Source: a bacterium
GTDB taxonomy: Bacteria > Vulcanimicrobiota > Xenobia > RGZZ01
Assembly: GCA_021782195.1 (NCBI GenBank)
Contig: JAJXVI010000123.1
Location: forward strand, 1-7,032
Direction of reading: 5' to 3'
Length of the DNA: 7,032 bases
Shown here: piece after piece, positions 1 through 6,235 of the stretch
Layout of the letters: each line of letters starts with the position of its first letter
How positions within the stretch are numbered: position 1 is the first letter of the stretch
Program-made: the position numbers and the translations under genes
Notes under the pieces: generated by a model
Told to the model about the DNA's origin: nothing
What the model saw: the letters and a program-made list of their open reading frames with translations, nothing else
Databases searched by the model: none

Positions 1-2
1 CC

Positions 3-188
3 GTCTCCCCGGACTCACAGGTTCGCATCCCCCCGTCGGTCTTCGGAATCCACGCCGACACCCCATTCCTGGGACAAGACCAGCGACTTGGCATCGGCTG
101 GGAGCACGACAACTGGAGCGACGCACTGAACGCCAGCCACAGTGGCTCCTTCGACTTTTTCACCGTCGACTTCAGTCGGCAATTCTAA
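3..188 (+). CDS. C-terminal fragment of a probable outer-membrane beta-barrel protein (5' end outside window)
   Basis: An open frame with no start enters from the left edge, gives about 61 residues and stops at TAA 186-188. The last strand reads FDFFTVDFSRQF. Counting back from the terminal Phe, every second residue is mostly hydrophobic or aromatic (F, R, F, V, F), the amphipathic pattern with terminal aromatic that the BAM machinery recognises in outer-membrane barrels. A segment just before it (GIGWEHDNWSDALNAS) also looks like a beta strand and turn. The fragment is too short to name a family. Because a surface multiheme cytochrome follows about 200 bp downstream on the same strand, an MtrB/PioB-like porin partner is possible, but this is inference from context only. 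Other barrels, such as TonB-dependent receptors or porins, would fit equally well. Confidence 0.55.
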   Translation, partial: VSPDSQVRIPPSVFGIHADTPFLGQDQRLGIGWEHDNWSDALNASHSGSFDFFTVDFSRQF

Positions 189-212
189 GTACCCCGGCTT
201 TATCGTGGTCAA

Positions 213-232
213 CCTCTCCCGCCAGGGAGGGG
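213..232 (+). terminator. Possible stem-loop behind the barrel gene
   Basis: An 8-bp stem (CCTCTCCC, 213-220, with GGGAGGGG, 225-232; one G-U pair) closes a 4-base GCCA loop, 24 nt after the stop codon. There is no T-run behind it, so it may be a weak terminator, a 3'-end stabiliser or chance in GC-rich DNA. Confidence 0.3.
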
Positions 233-392
233 CCAGCATATCCCAAGGTTCGCGAGTCGTAGCGCGGACCGGCGGCCCGTAATCGCGTGATGCCCCTAGC
301 CGGCACCTCACGCGTGACTATGGCGCAAGCCGCACGACAATGAAGGTCACGCAGCGACGACGACCCTTGCAGCGTGGAGAGAGAGCGTAACA
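233..392 (+). other. Leader region before the cytochrome gene
   Basis: No convincing gene or sigma70/sigma54 promoter is visible. The region holds a perfect 10-bp palindrome TCACGCGTGA (308-317) and the related half-sites CGCGTGA (284-290) and TCACGC (347-352), which could be operator elements. A 16-codon open frame (340-390, MKVTQRRRPLQRGERA) stops two bases before the cytochrome start but has no ribosome-binding site. The purine-rich stretch GGAGAGAGAG (376-385) is the likely Shine-Dalgarno region for the cytochrome start at 393. Confidence 0.35.
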
Positions 393-2936
393 ATGAAAGG
401 AAAGGATGGCATCAACCAGATGAAGACTGCGAGACGCTTCATCGTCGCCTGCATGGCGGCCGTCCTGATGTTTGGTCTCGGAGGATGTGGCGGAGGGGGC
501 GGAGGTTCGACGGCCCCGACCATCAACCTGGGCGGAACCGGCACTGCCAGTGCCGTGCTACCGGGCAGCGGCAGCTCATCCGTAACCGCGCATACTGTCG
601 GTACCACCGTCTGCGCGGAATGCCATCAGACGTTCCCCCCGTCGAACAACTACATCGTCGGCGATGCGTTCGACAGCAACCCCAGTTCAGTCACCTACTT
701 CGACCCGGCGGCGGGTGCGACCGTGTACACGAACTACATCAACTCAGTACACTTCACTCCCCCGGGCTCCACGTCCACGGATTACGTGACATGTGAAGGG
801 TGCCACGGCGCCGGTAGCCAGCACTATGGCGTCGGGCCGATTCCCTTCTACGCACCAGGCATCGCGCAGTGCGAGACCTGCCACAGCGGAAACGGTCCCG
901 CCATGGCCGCTGCGTCGGTCATCGACCTTCCCGCCTTCGAAGCAACCGCGCATGCCAATCAGGGCGACAATCCCGACGAGTATTTCGGACAGGGTGCAAC
1001 CGGAACCACCCAGGCCGCGTACTTCGGACAACCTGAATGGGCCGACGCAAACGGCACCGTTCCAGTCACGAAGAACCAGGCTATCCAGGAGTGCTCGGTC
1101 TGCCACAGCCCGGATACATCTTCGACCCACATCGCCAAAGGCGACGTGCCGAACCCGCCACAGGTCACCTGTGCCGCGTGCCACGATCCTCACCGACCGG
1201 CTGACACGGTACGCAACTTCGTGCCTACCCGCACAGGAACCGATGCGATGGTCGCCGCAACCGAGGACTTCAACCTCAAGCCGGTCCAGATCAACGACAA
1301 CCCGCTGGGCTCCCAGTACGGTGCCACGAACAAGATCAACGGCACCTGGATCCGTCCCCGTCTGGCCTTTGCCTACCACGTGGGCGGTGTGGCCTCCGAC
1401 AGCTTCAGCGGCTACGCCAACCAGGGCACCACCGGTGACTGGCTGCGACTGAGCCCCGAGCGCCTCTGCGCAAGCTGCCACACCCAGGGTCAGAACGAGT
1501 TCGGCGTTCGAGCCGGCTCCACGGCCATCACCAGCACGCACAACAACGACGTCTACACAGAGTGGCGCAGCTCTGGCCACGCTGACTACAACGACACCCC
1601 GTTCGTTACATTCAGCCTTCTCTCCACCGACTTCACTGCCTCCAGTCACCGTCCCCAGTGGCCGTACGACATGGGTGGAAAGCCGGGACAGGCACCTACC
1701 GCGATTGACGGCCGCATCAACGGCGGCGCGAACAACTACCAGTGCTACCAGTGCCACAACGGCGTCGGCGCAATCGACTACATCAACGGTGTCCAGGGTG
1801 GCACGGCCATCGGCGATACCAGCAACGCCCACATCATCTGGGGCGACGCCGACGTGATGTGCATCACCTGCCACGATCCTCACAAGAGCGGCAGCGCGAC
1901 CGACACGAATGTTCGTACGCCAGTCTACGACTCGTATGACTCCGAATTCACCCCGGCCAACACTGCAGGCGGTACGGGCAACGTACGCGGCGGCGTCGCC
2001 GGTCTCTTCATGGACCTGACCCCGGTCCCCCAGACCATCGGCAACAACATCATCTGCGTCTTCTGCCACCAGGGTCGCGAAAGTGGCTGGACGGCGTGGA
2101 ACAAGGTGCGACGCGATCGCATTGCCCAGGGTGACACGGCCACAAACGCCGCAAACTTCTGGTACAACAATCCCACCACGGTCATCGATCCAAAGGGCTT
2201 CGGCTTCGTGAATGACCACTACCTCGCCGACGGCGCACTGCTCTACTCCGCAAACGCTGACGAGTTCCCCGGCAAGCAGTACTCCGACGGGATTCCGGCC
2301 CACCAGACGATGGGCTGCATCGACTGCCACATGGGCAACCCCGACGCAAACAACGGAATCGCAACGCACACCTTCGCGCCGGTCATCCAGACCTGCCAGA
2401 CCTGCCACGGCAACATCACTGACTACAAGCAGGTTCCAGCCGAGGCAGACTACGACGGCAACGGCGTGGTCGACACGGCCTACAACGAGATCGGCGTCGT
2501 CACCCCGATTCCATCCGCCGCCAACGGCGGACCTGGCCACGCGTCCCCTCTCTACGGGACGGGCAAGGGCGGAAGCGGACTCCTCGGGCTCCTGAACGAA
2601 GCACTGTGGGATGCAGGAATCGAGTTCGATCCGGCAACCTACCCGTACTTCTTCCAGGCCAATCAGGCCCACACCAACGCCTTCGCGTACACGGCGTTCA
2701 CGCCGAATACGCTCGCAGCGTGCCAGAACTTCGAGCAGATGTACTTCGACGGCCCGGGTGGCGCTCAGGTCGCGTATGCACACAACGCCTTTTACGCCGC
2801 CCAGATCCTGATCGACTCGCTTAATGCGCTCGGCCACACATCTGGAACCAAGGAAGCCTTCCAGCGTCCGACCGTTCCTGCATCCGGTGGCACTGAGCAC
2901 ACCGCGCGCGACTACCGCACCCTCTCGGTGCCGTAA
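393..2936 (+). CDS. Undecaheme (11 CXXCH) outer-membrane lipoprotein cytochrome c
   Basis: The 847-residue product has 11 CXXCH haem c sites, with first cysteines at residues 74, 134, 160, 234, 260, 359, 451, 490, 555, 642 and 668. Two sites extend to CHDPH (264-267, 494-497). The N terminus has basic residues, a hydrophobic core (16-29) and a lipobox LGGC with Cys32 as the lipidated residue, followed by six glycines and a Ser/Thr/Gly-rich tether. This is typical of surface-exposed electron-transfer cytochromes. About 20 further histidines are available as distal ligands, enough for bis-His hexacoordination of all haems. Residues 686-694 (DYDGNGVVD) resemble a calcium-binding EF-hand-type loop. 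The last 170 or so residues carry no haem and contain an aromatic/Ala-rich segment (AYAHNAFYAAQ). The inferred role is electron transfer across or outside the outer membrane; substrate and partners are unknown. Met10 (420) is an alternative start giving a more standard signal peptide, but 393 has the better upstream purine tract. I do not recognise a specific named gene. Confidence 0.93.
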   Translation: MKGKDGINQMKTARRFIVACMAAVLMFGLGGCGGGGGGSTAPTINLGGTGTASAVLPGSGSSSVTAHTVGTTVCAECHQTFPPSNNYIVGDAFDSNPSSVTYFDPAAGATVYTNYINSVHFTPPGSTSTDYVTCEGCHGAGSQHYGVGPIPFYAPGIAQCETCHSGNGPAMAAASVIDLPAFEATAHANQGDNPDEYFGQGATGTTQAAYFGQPEWADANGTVPVTKNQAIQECSVCHSPDTSSTHIAKGDVPNPPQVTCAACHDPHRPADTVRNFVPTRTGTDAMVAATEDFNLKPVQINDNPLGSQYGATNKINGTWIRPRLAFAYHVGGVASDSFSGYANQGTTGDWLRLSPERLCASCHTQGQNEFGVRAGSTAITSTHNNDVYTEWRSSGHADYNDTPFVTFSLLSTDFTASSHRPQWPYDMGGKPGQAPTAIDGRINGGANNYQCYQCHNGVGAIDYINGVQGGTAIGDTSNAHIIWGDADVMCITCHDPHKSGSATDTNVRTPVYDSYDSEFTPANTAGGTGNVRGGVAGLFMDLTPVPQTIGNNIICVFCHQGRESGWTAWNKVRRDRIAQGDTATNAANFWYNNPTTVIDPKGFGFVNDHYLADGALLYSANADEFPGKQYSDGIPAHQTMGCIDCHMGNPDANNGIATHTFAPVIQTCQTCHGNITDYKQVPAEADYDGNGVVDTAYNEIGVVTPIPSAANGGPGHASPLYGTGKGGSGLLGLLNEALWDAGIEFDPATYPYFFQANQAHTNAFAYTAFTPNTLAACQNFEQMYFDGPGGAQVAYAHNAFYAAQILIDSLNALGHTSGTKEAFQRPTVPASGGTEHTARDYRTLSVP

Positions 2937-2969
2937 CCAACCGTACCCTTCTGGGTGCGCCAACGTGCA

Positions 2970-3003
2970 GGAGGGCCCATCGGATACGTCCGATGGGCCC
3001 TCC
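2970..3003 (+). terminator. Strong hairpin terminator of the cytochrome gene
   Basis: A perfect 15-bp stem (2970-2984 with 2989-3003) closes a UACG loop of the UNCG type, 33 nt after the cytochrome stop. A pyrimidine-rich stretch (CTGCTTCTCCCCTCC) follows rather than a clean T-run. A smaller 6-bp hairpin (2943-2948/2953-2958, TTCT loop) precedes it. The position and stem strength fit transcription termination or 3'-end protection of the cytochrome mRNA. Confidence 0.75.
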
Positions 3004-3124
3004 CTGCTTCTCCCCTCCTCGATCCACCAGGGGAACAGCGGCGCAACAGGAGAACCCTGTCGTCCGCGCAGAATCGCCCCCACGCCGATCACGGCAAGCC
3101 CATCCCACGGAATGGAATCGCACG

Positions 3125-3679
3125 GTGACACGCCACGCCATCCCCCCTCCTTCGCACACGCTTGCACGCGTCACGCTGCTGGCACTCTTTACCCTGTTCG
3201 CGTCAGGATCCGGACCGATCCGCCCTGCACGAGCCACCCCGTCGCTCCAGACCCGCGACCGCGCAATCCAGGCCATCATCCAGCACGCCTACAACGTCAT
3301 GTCAAACGCCGCCGCCCACAAGAACATTGACGCGTGGTTCTCACTCAAGACACCGGACTTCGTCAGCGTCGCAACCGACGGCTCAACGTCCGGTGTCATC
3401 GCTCAACGCGCGGCAATGACGCTTGTGCTGGCCAACGCAAGAACCGTCCACTCACGCGTGACAGTCACGGCAGTTCGCCTGACCTCACCGCGCGTGGCCC
3501 TGGCAACCATCCACGATCATACCGAGATGACCTTTCCTCGACCGCACGGCAAGATCTCCAGGATGGTCACCGACACGCTCGCCGTCGCAACGTGGATCGA
3601 TACCCCACAGGGCTGGCGCGAGAAACGCTCGGTCAGTCTGCGTGAAAAAGGTTCCCTGGACGGCCACCCGCTTCGGTAA
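3125..3679 (+). CDS. Exported NTF2/SnoaL-like (DUF4440-type) protein of unknown function
   Basis: From the GTG at 3125 the product is 184 residues. The start is chosen because it sits 7 nt behind TGGAA (3113-3117) and gives a clean signal peptide: His/Arg near the N terminus, hydrophobic core VTLLALFTLFA (16-26), and a likely cleavage after ARA (35-37). The open frame extends back to an ATG at 2993, but that lies inside the terminator stem and would add a Pro/Arg-rich leader, so it is rejected. The mature part fits the small cone-shaped NTF2-like fold: an N-terminal helix pair (RDRAIQAIIQHAYNVMSNAAAH), a DAWF...PDFVSVATDG strand-turn, and a final GWREKRSVSLRE strand pair. Such domains serve as enzymes, binding subunits or scaffolds, so no function can be assigned. 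It lies beyond the cytochrome terminator, so it probably has its own promoter. Its 3' end overlaps the opposing ABC gene by 47 bp. Confidence 0.72.
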   Translation: MTRHAIPPPSHTLARVTLLALFTLFASGSGPIRPARATPSLQTRDRAIQAIIQHAYNVMSNAAAHKNIDAWFSLKTPDFVSVATDGSTSGVIAQRAAMTLVLANARTVHSRVTVTAVRLTSPRVALATIHDHTEMTFPRPHGKISRMVTDTLAVATWIDTPQGWREKRSVSLREKGSLDGHPLR

Positions 3680-4343
3680 GACAACCGTCGACCATTCGAA
3701 ACACCCGACCCGCACATCGGGCCAGGGAGTGGTCGTGCGTCACCACCAGAAACGTCGTACCCATTTCCCGATTCACGCGCAGTGCAAGCGCGACAAGGGC
3801 ATCGGCGGTTTCTGAGTCAAGCTCCCCGGTCGGCTCGTCCGCGAGTACAATCGCAGGTTTCGTCACGAGGGCACGGGCAAGCGCGACTCGTTGCTGCTCG
3901 CCCCCCGAGAGTTCCTCCGGCAACGCTTCCGCGCGACCATGCAGGCCGACCTCACCGAGGATCTCCAGCGCCTGGCGACGACGGATCAACCTGCTGATCC
4001 CTGCGTACCGTAGCGGCAACGCCACGTTTTCCAGCACACTCAGCGCAGGCAGCACATTCCGGTCTTGAAATACAAAGCCCAGGCGCGTCCGCCGCAAGCG
4101 CACGCGTTCTCGCTCGGTCATCGCGACAACGTCGACCCCTTCAATCCAGACGCGTCCGCTGTCAGGCCGGTCGAGCGCACCGAGCACATTGAGCAGGGTG
4201 CTCTTCCCGCTTCCGCTACGCCCGACGACGGCGATAAATTCGCCCTTCTCGACGTGAAAACTGACGTCGCAAAGCGCCGAGACGAGAAGCTTCCCCTGCC
4301 GGTACGTCCGGCGCACGCCTTCCACGCACACGAGAGGGCTCAC
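3633..4343 (-). CDS. ABC transporter ATP-binding protein, LolD/MacB type
   Basis: From the GTG at 4343 the product is 236 residues, the usual size for LolD/MacB-type ATPases. All nucleotide-binding motifs are intact: Walker A GRSGSGKST (41-49), Q-loop Gln93 in VFQDRN, signature LSGGEQQR (145-152), Walker B IVLADEP (165-171) with catalytic Glu170, D-loop around ELD (174-176), and H-loop His203 in VTHD. The family couples ATP hydrolysis to FtsX/LolC/MacB-type permeases that release lipoproteins from, or export substrates across, the inner membrane. The GTG start is preceded by GGGGGA (4348-4353) at 4 nt. An in-frame upstream start at 4451 would extend the gene deep into the SDR gene and is unlikely. 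It starts 28 nt after the SDR stop, so co-transcription is likely. No permease lies in the window, because the next gene is on the opposite strand, so the partner must be elsewhere. A specific LolD assignment is not safe. Confidence 0.9.
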   Translation of the reverse strand: MSPLVCVEGVRRTYRQGKLLVSALCDVSFHVEKGEFIAVVGRSGSGKSTLLNVLGALDRPDSGRVWIEGVDVVAMTERERVRLRRTRLGFVFQDRNVLPALSVLENVALPLRYAGISRLIRRRQALEILGEVGLHGRAEALPEELSGGEQQRVALARALVTKPAIVLADEPTGELDSETADALVALALRVNREMGTTFLVVTHDHSLARCAGRVFRMVDGCLTEAGGRPGNLFHAD

Positions 4344-4371
4344 AACTTCCCCCGGCAGTGCGGGCTCACGT

Positions 4372-5088
4372 CTAACGACAAACCTCGCCGCCGTCGAGCA
4401 CGAACACCTGACCCGTGAAAAAGTCGCCCCCCTGCGCGAGAAAGCAGACAAACTCGGCTACGTCCGCCGCGGTGCAGAGGCGCTTGAGCGGCACCTTCGA
4501 CACGAGCGAAGCGCGAAAGTCCGGTCCGGCCTCCTCGATCCAGGGTTCATCCATCAGGCCGGTTGCGATGCAGTTCACGTGGATTGCCGGGGCAAGCTCC
4601 ACGGCCAGTGAGCGCGTAAGAGACATGATTCCCGCGCAAGCAGCAGCATACGCGGTGTGCGCTCCGGTCAATCCAGCCGACGAGGTGATATTGATGATGC
4701 GTCCCCCACCGCGCGCAAGAAGCCCCGGAATTGCAGCTCGAGAAGCATAGAACGTGGCTTTAAGATTCTTCTGGATCACTTCAGCCCAGATCGCCTCCGT
4801 GATCTCGTCCACCGGCGCGTCGGCCCACGCAAGTGCGTTGTTCACCACAACGTCAATTCCCCCGAACAGGTCGTTCAGCGCGCCAAAGCGCTCACGAACG
4901 TTGCTCTCCATGGCCGTATCGAAACTCACGGCCATCACGTTCTCGCCGGCGCCAATCTCAAGAAGTTCGGCCTCCGTCGCATTTGCAATGACCCGAAAGC
5001 CACTCTGTTCGAGCGCCAGAACAAGTTCGATTCCGGCGGTTCCCATCAGCTCGGTGACCACCGCCACCTTCTCTCCGTCTACAGACAA
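4372..5088 (-). CDS. Short-chain dehydrogenase/reductase-like protein with degenerate active site
   Basis: The 238-residue product has the classical SDR length and layout: N-terminal Rossmann strand (KVAVVTELMGTAG, 7-19), NNA (83-85), Asn108 in QKNLKATF, catalytic-type Ser136 in NITSSAG, Tyr147, and the C-terminal TGQVFVLDGG (225-234). Key positions are altered. The TGxxxGxG dinucleotide loop reads TELMGTAG, NNAG reads NNAL, and YxxxK reads YAAAC, with Cys151 in place of the catalytic lysine and no lysine nearby to substitute. The Ser-to-Tyr spacing (11) is about two residues shorter than in FabG. The start is a TTG (5088-5086) supported by GGAGGG six bases upstream, inside the end of panC, giving a 10-bp overlap and probable translational coupling. 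It is FabG-like in overall sequence. It may be a non-catalytic binding or regulatory protein, or an enzyme with altered chemistry. A link to pantothenate synthesis is suggested only by position. Confidence 0.85.
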   Translation of the reverse strand: MSVDGEKVAVVTELMGTAGIELVLALEQSGFRVIANATEAELLEIGAGENVMAVSFDTAMESNVRERFGALNDLFGGIDVVVNNALAWADAPVDEITEAIWAEVIQKNLKATFYASRAAIPGLLARGGGRIINITSSAGLTGAHTAYAAACAGIMSLTRSLAVELAPAIHVNCIATGLMDEPWIEEAGPDFRASLVSKVPLKRLCTAADVAEFVCFLAQGGDFFTGQVFVLDGGEVCR

Positions 5089-5975
5089 GGCACACCCTCC
5101 GCCGCACTGCCCTCGTCACTCTCAGCCGGGCGAGGGTGGCTCCAATCCACGGTAATGTTATCGATCAGTCGTGCCTTGCCGACACGCGCAGCGAGCGCAA
5201 TCAGAACCGGGCCACACAATCGGCTGACGCGCTCCAGTGATTCCGGATCGACAACCTCGACGTACTCTACGTCAATCCCCGTCAACATGGCCGACATCTC
5301 CTCAAGCACGGTCTCCACGTTGACCTCTCCCGCGCATATCCGGTCCCGCGCATGAAAAAGGGCACGACTGAGGGCGACGGCACGCTCGCGCTCATCCGCA
5401 GCAAGATACACATTCCGCGATGACATCGCAAGCCCGTCAGACTCACGCACAGTTGGAAACCCCGTGATCTTGACAGGAAACTGCAGATCAGACACCATTC
5501 TTCGAATGACCACCAGCTGCTGTGCGTCCTTTTCACCGAAGAACGCCTCGTCCGGACCGACAATGTTCAACAGCTTGGCCACCACCGTGGCCACCCCACG
5601 AAAATGTCCCGGCCGAAACGCTCCGCACAGCCCCTCGGACAGTGTTTCCACGTCAACAAACGTGCGATACCCGGCAGGATAGATGTCGGCAGCCTCGGGC
5701 AGGAAAAGGCAATCCACCCCGGCCCACTGCGCAAGTTCCAGGTCGCGCTTCAGATCGCGCGGATACGAACCATAATCCTCGCCAGGCGCAAACTGCGTGG
5801 GATTCACAAAGATGCTCAGCACAAGCACGTCACAATGGCCCCGAGCGAACTTCATCAACTCGAGGTGGCCCTTGTGCAGATAGCCCATCGTCGGTACAAA
5901 ACCGACGCGCTTGCCGGTCTTCTTCAACATGTACACCCAGTTGTGCATCTCCGAAGGGGTGTGGATGACGTGCAT
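5079..5975 (-). CDS. panC: Pantothenate synthetase (pantoate--beta-alanine ligase)
   Basis: PanC joins pantoate and beta-alanine with ATP through a pantoyl-adenylate intermediate, the last step of vitamin B5 synthesis, in the cytosol. The 298-residue product shows the family motifs in order: PTMGYLHKGH (28-37, the HIGH-type ATP site), FVNPTQF (56-62), RPGHFRGVATVV (121-132), FFGEKDAQQL (145-154), and RESDGLAMSSRN (177-188, the KMSKS-like site). The C-terminal domain (about 190-280) is complete. The product carries a short acidic extension (PAESDEGSAAEG) beyond the usual end. The ATG at 5975 has AGGAG (5980-5984) just upstream. The gene overlaps the next one (SDR-like) by 10 bp and lies 260 bp behind panB on the same strand, so a separate promoter between the two is possible. 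Confidence 0.97.
   Translation of the reverse strand: MHVIHTPSEMHNWVYMLKKTGKRVGFVPTMGYLHKGHLELMKFARGHCDVLVLSIFVNPTQFAPGEDYGSYPRDLKRDLELAQWAGVDCLFLPEAADIYPAGYRTFVDVETLSEGLCGAFRPGHFRGVATVVAKLLNIVGPDEAFFGEKDAQQLVVIRRMVSDLQFPVKITGFPTVRESDGLAMSSRNVYLAADERERAVALSRALFHARDRICAGEVNVETVLEEMSAMLTGIDVEYVEVVDPESLERVSRLCGPVLIALAARVGKARLIDNITVDWSHPRPAESDEGSAAEGVPCL
5095..5100 (-). promoter_or_regulatory. Ribosome binding site deciding the TTG start of the SDR-like gene
   Basis: GGAGGG on the minus strand lies 6 nt before TTG 5088 and within the last codons of panC. It is the strongest Shine-Dalgarno match in the cluster and is the reason for accepting the TTG start. Confidence 0.7.
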
Positions 5976-6235
5976 GACTCTCCTCTAACGCCAGATTCCA
6001 GGCGTGGCTCTCCAAGATCAAGGTTCCAGGACGCTGTCTCCAGGACACGCGGGGACCGGGCTGCCACCAAGACCGGAACACGCCAGACGAGACTGAACGG
6101 GCAACTCCACTGCACAGGCCTCGGTCAAGGTGCGAACAGCCACTGCGACTTCGGCACGCGCACCGGTCCCCCCCTGCCTGGCAATGAGGCGGGGCCTTTC
6201 GCATCGACGTCATTGCGGGAACTCCGCGGCCCGGG
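5976..6235 (-). other. panB-panC spacer, no convincing gene
   Basis: This 260-bp stretch has no open frame with a plausible start, ribosome-binding site and recognisable protein; the long frames crossing it are GC-rich shadows. A bulged 8-bp stem-loop (6171-6179 with 6187-6194) is present but lacks a T-run on the minus strand. Near panC there are imperfect direct repeats of about 22 nt (5996-6017 and 6024-6045), each beginning TTCCAGG on the plus strand. The spacer could carry a panC promoter, but no clear -35/-10 pair is visible. Confidence 0.4.

Noticed and set aside
321..334. Possible sigma54 promoter (TGGCGC...GC)
   Set aside because: The distance between the GG and GC elements is 8 instead of the required 10 bases, and the -12 element does not match.
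2993..3124. Longer N terminus of the NTF2-like protein starting at ATG 2993
   Set aside because: The ATG sits in the terminator stem, and the extra 44 residues are Pro/Arg-rich and would bury the signal peptide. GTG 3125 has a Shine-Dalgarno match and gives a normal signal peptide.
744..3167. 807-codon open frame on the minus strand opposite the cytochrome
   Set aside because: Its product is Val/Arg/Gly-rich with no recognisable domain, and it lies antisense to a clear 11-haem cytochrome whose CXXCH motifs are in the plus frame. It is a GC-rich codon-bias shadow.
4344..4451. Extended start of the ABC ATPase inside the SDR gene
   Set aside because: The extra 36 residues have no family similarity. 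GTG 4343 has a purine-rich ribosome site and gives the normal family length.
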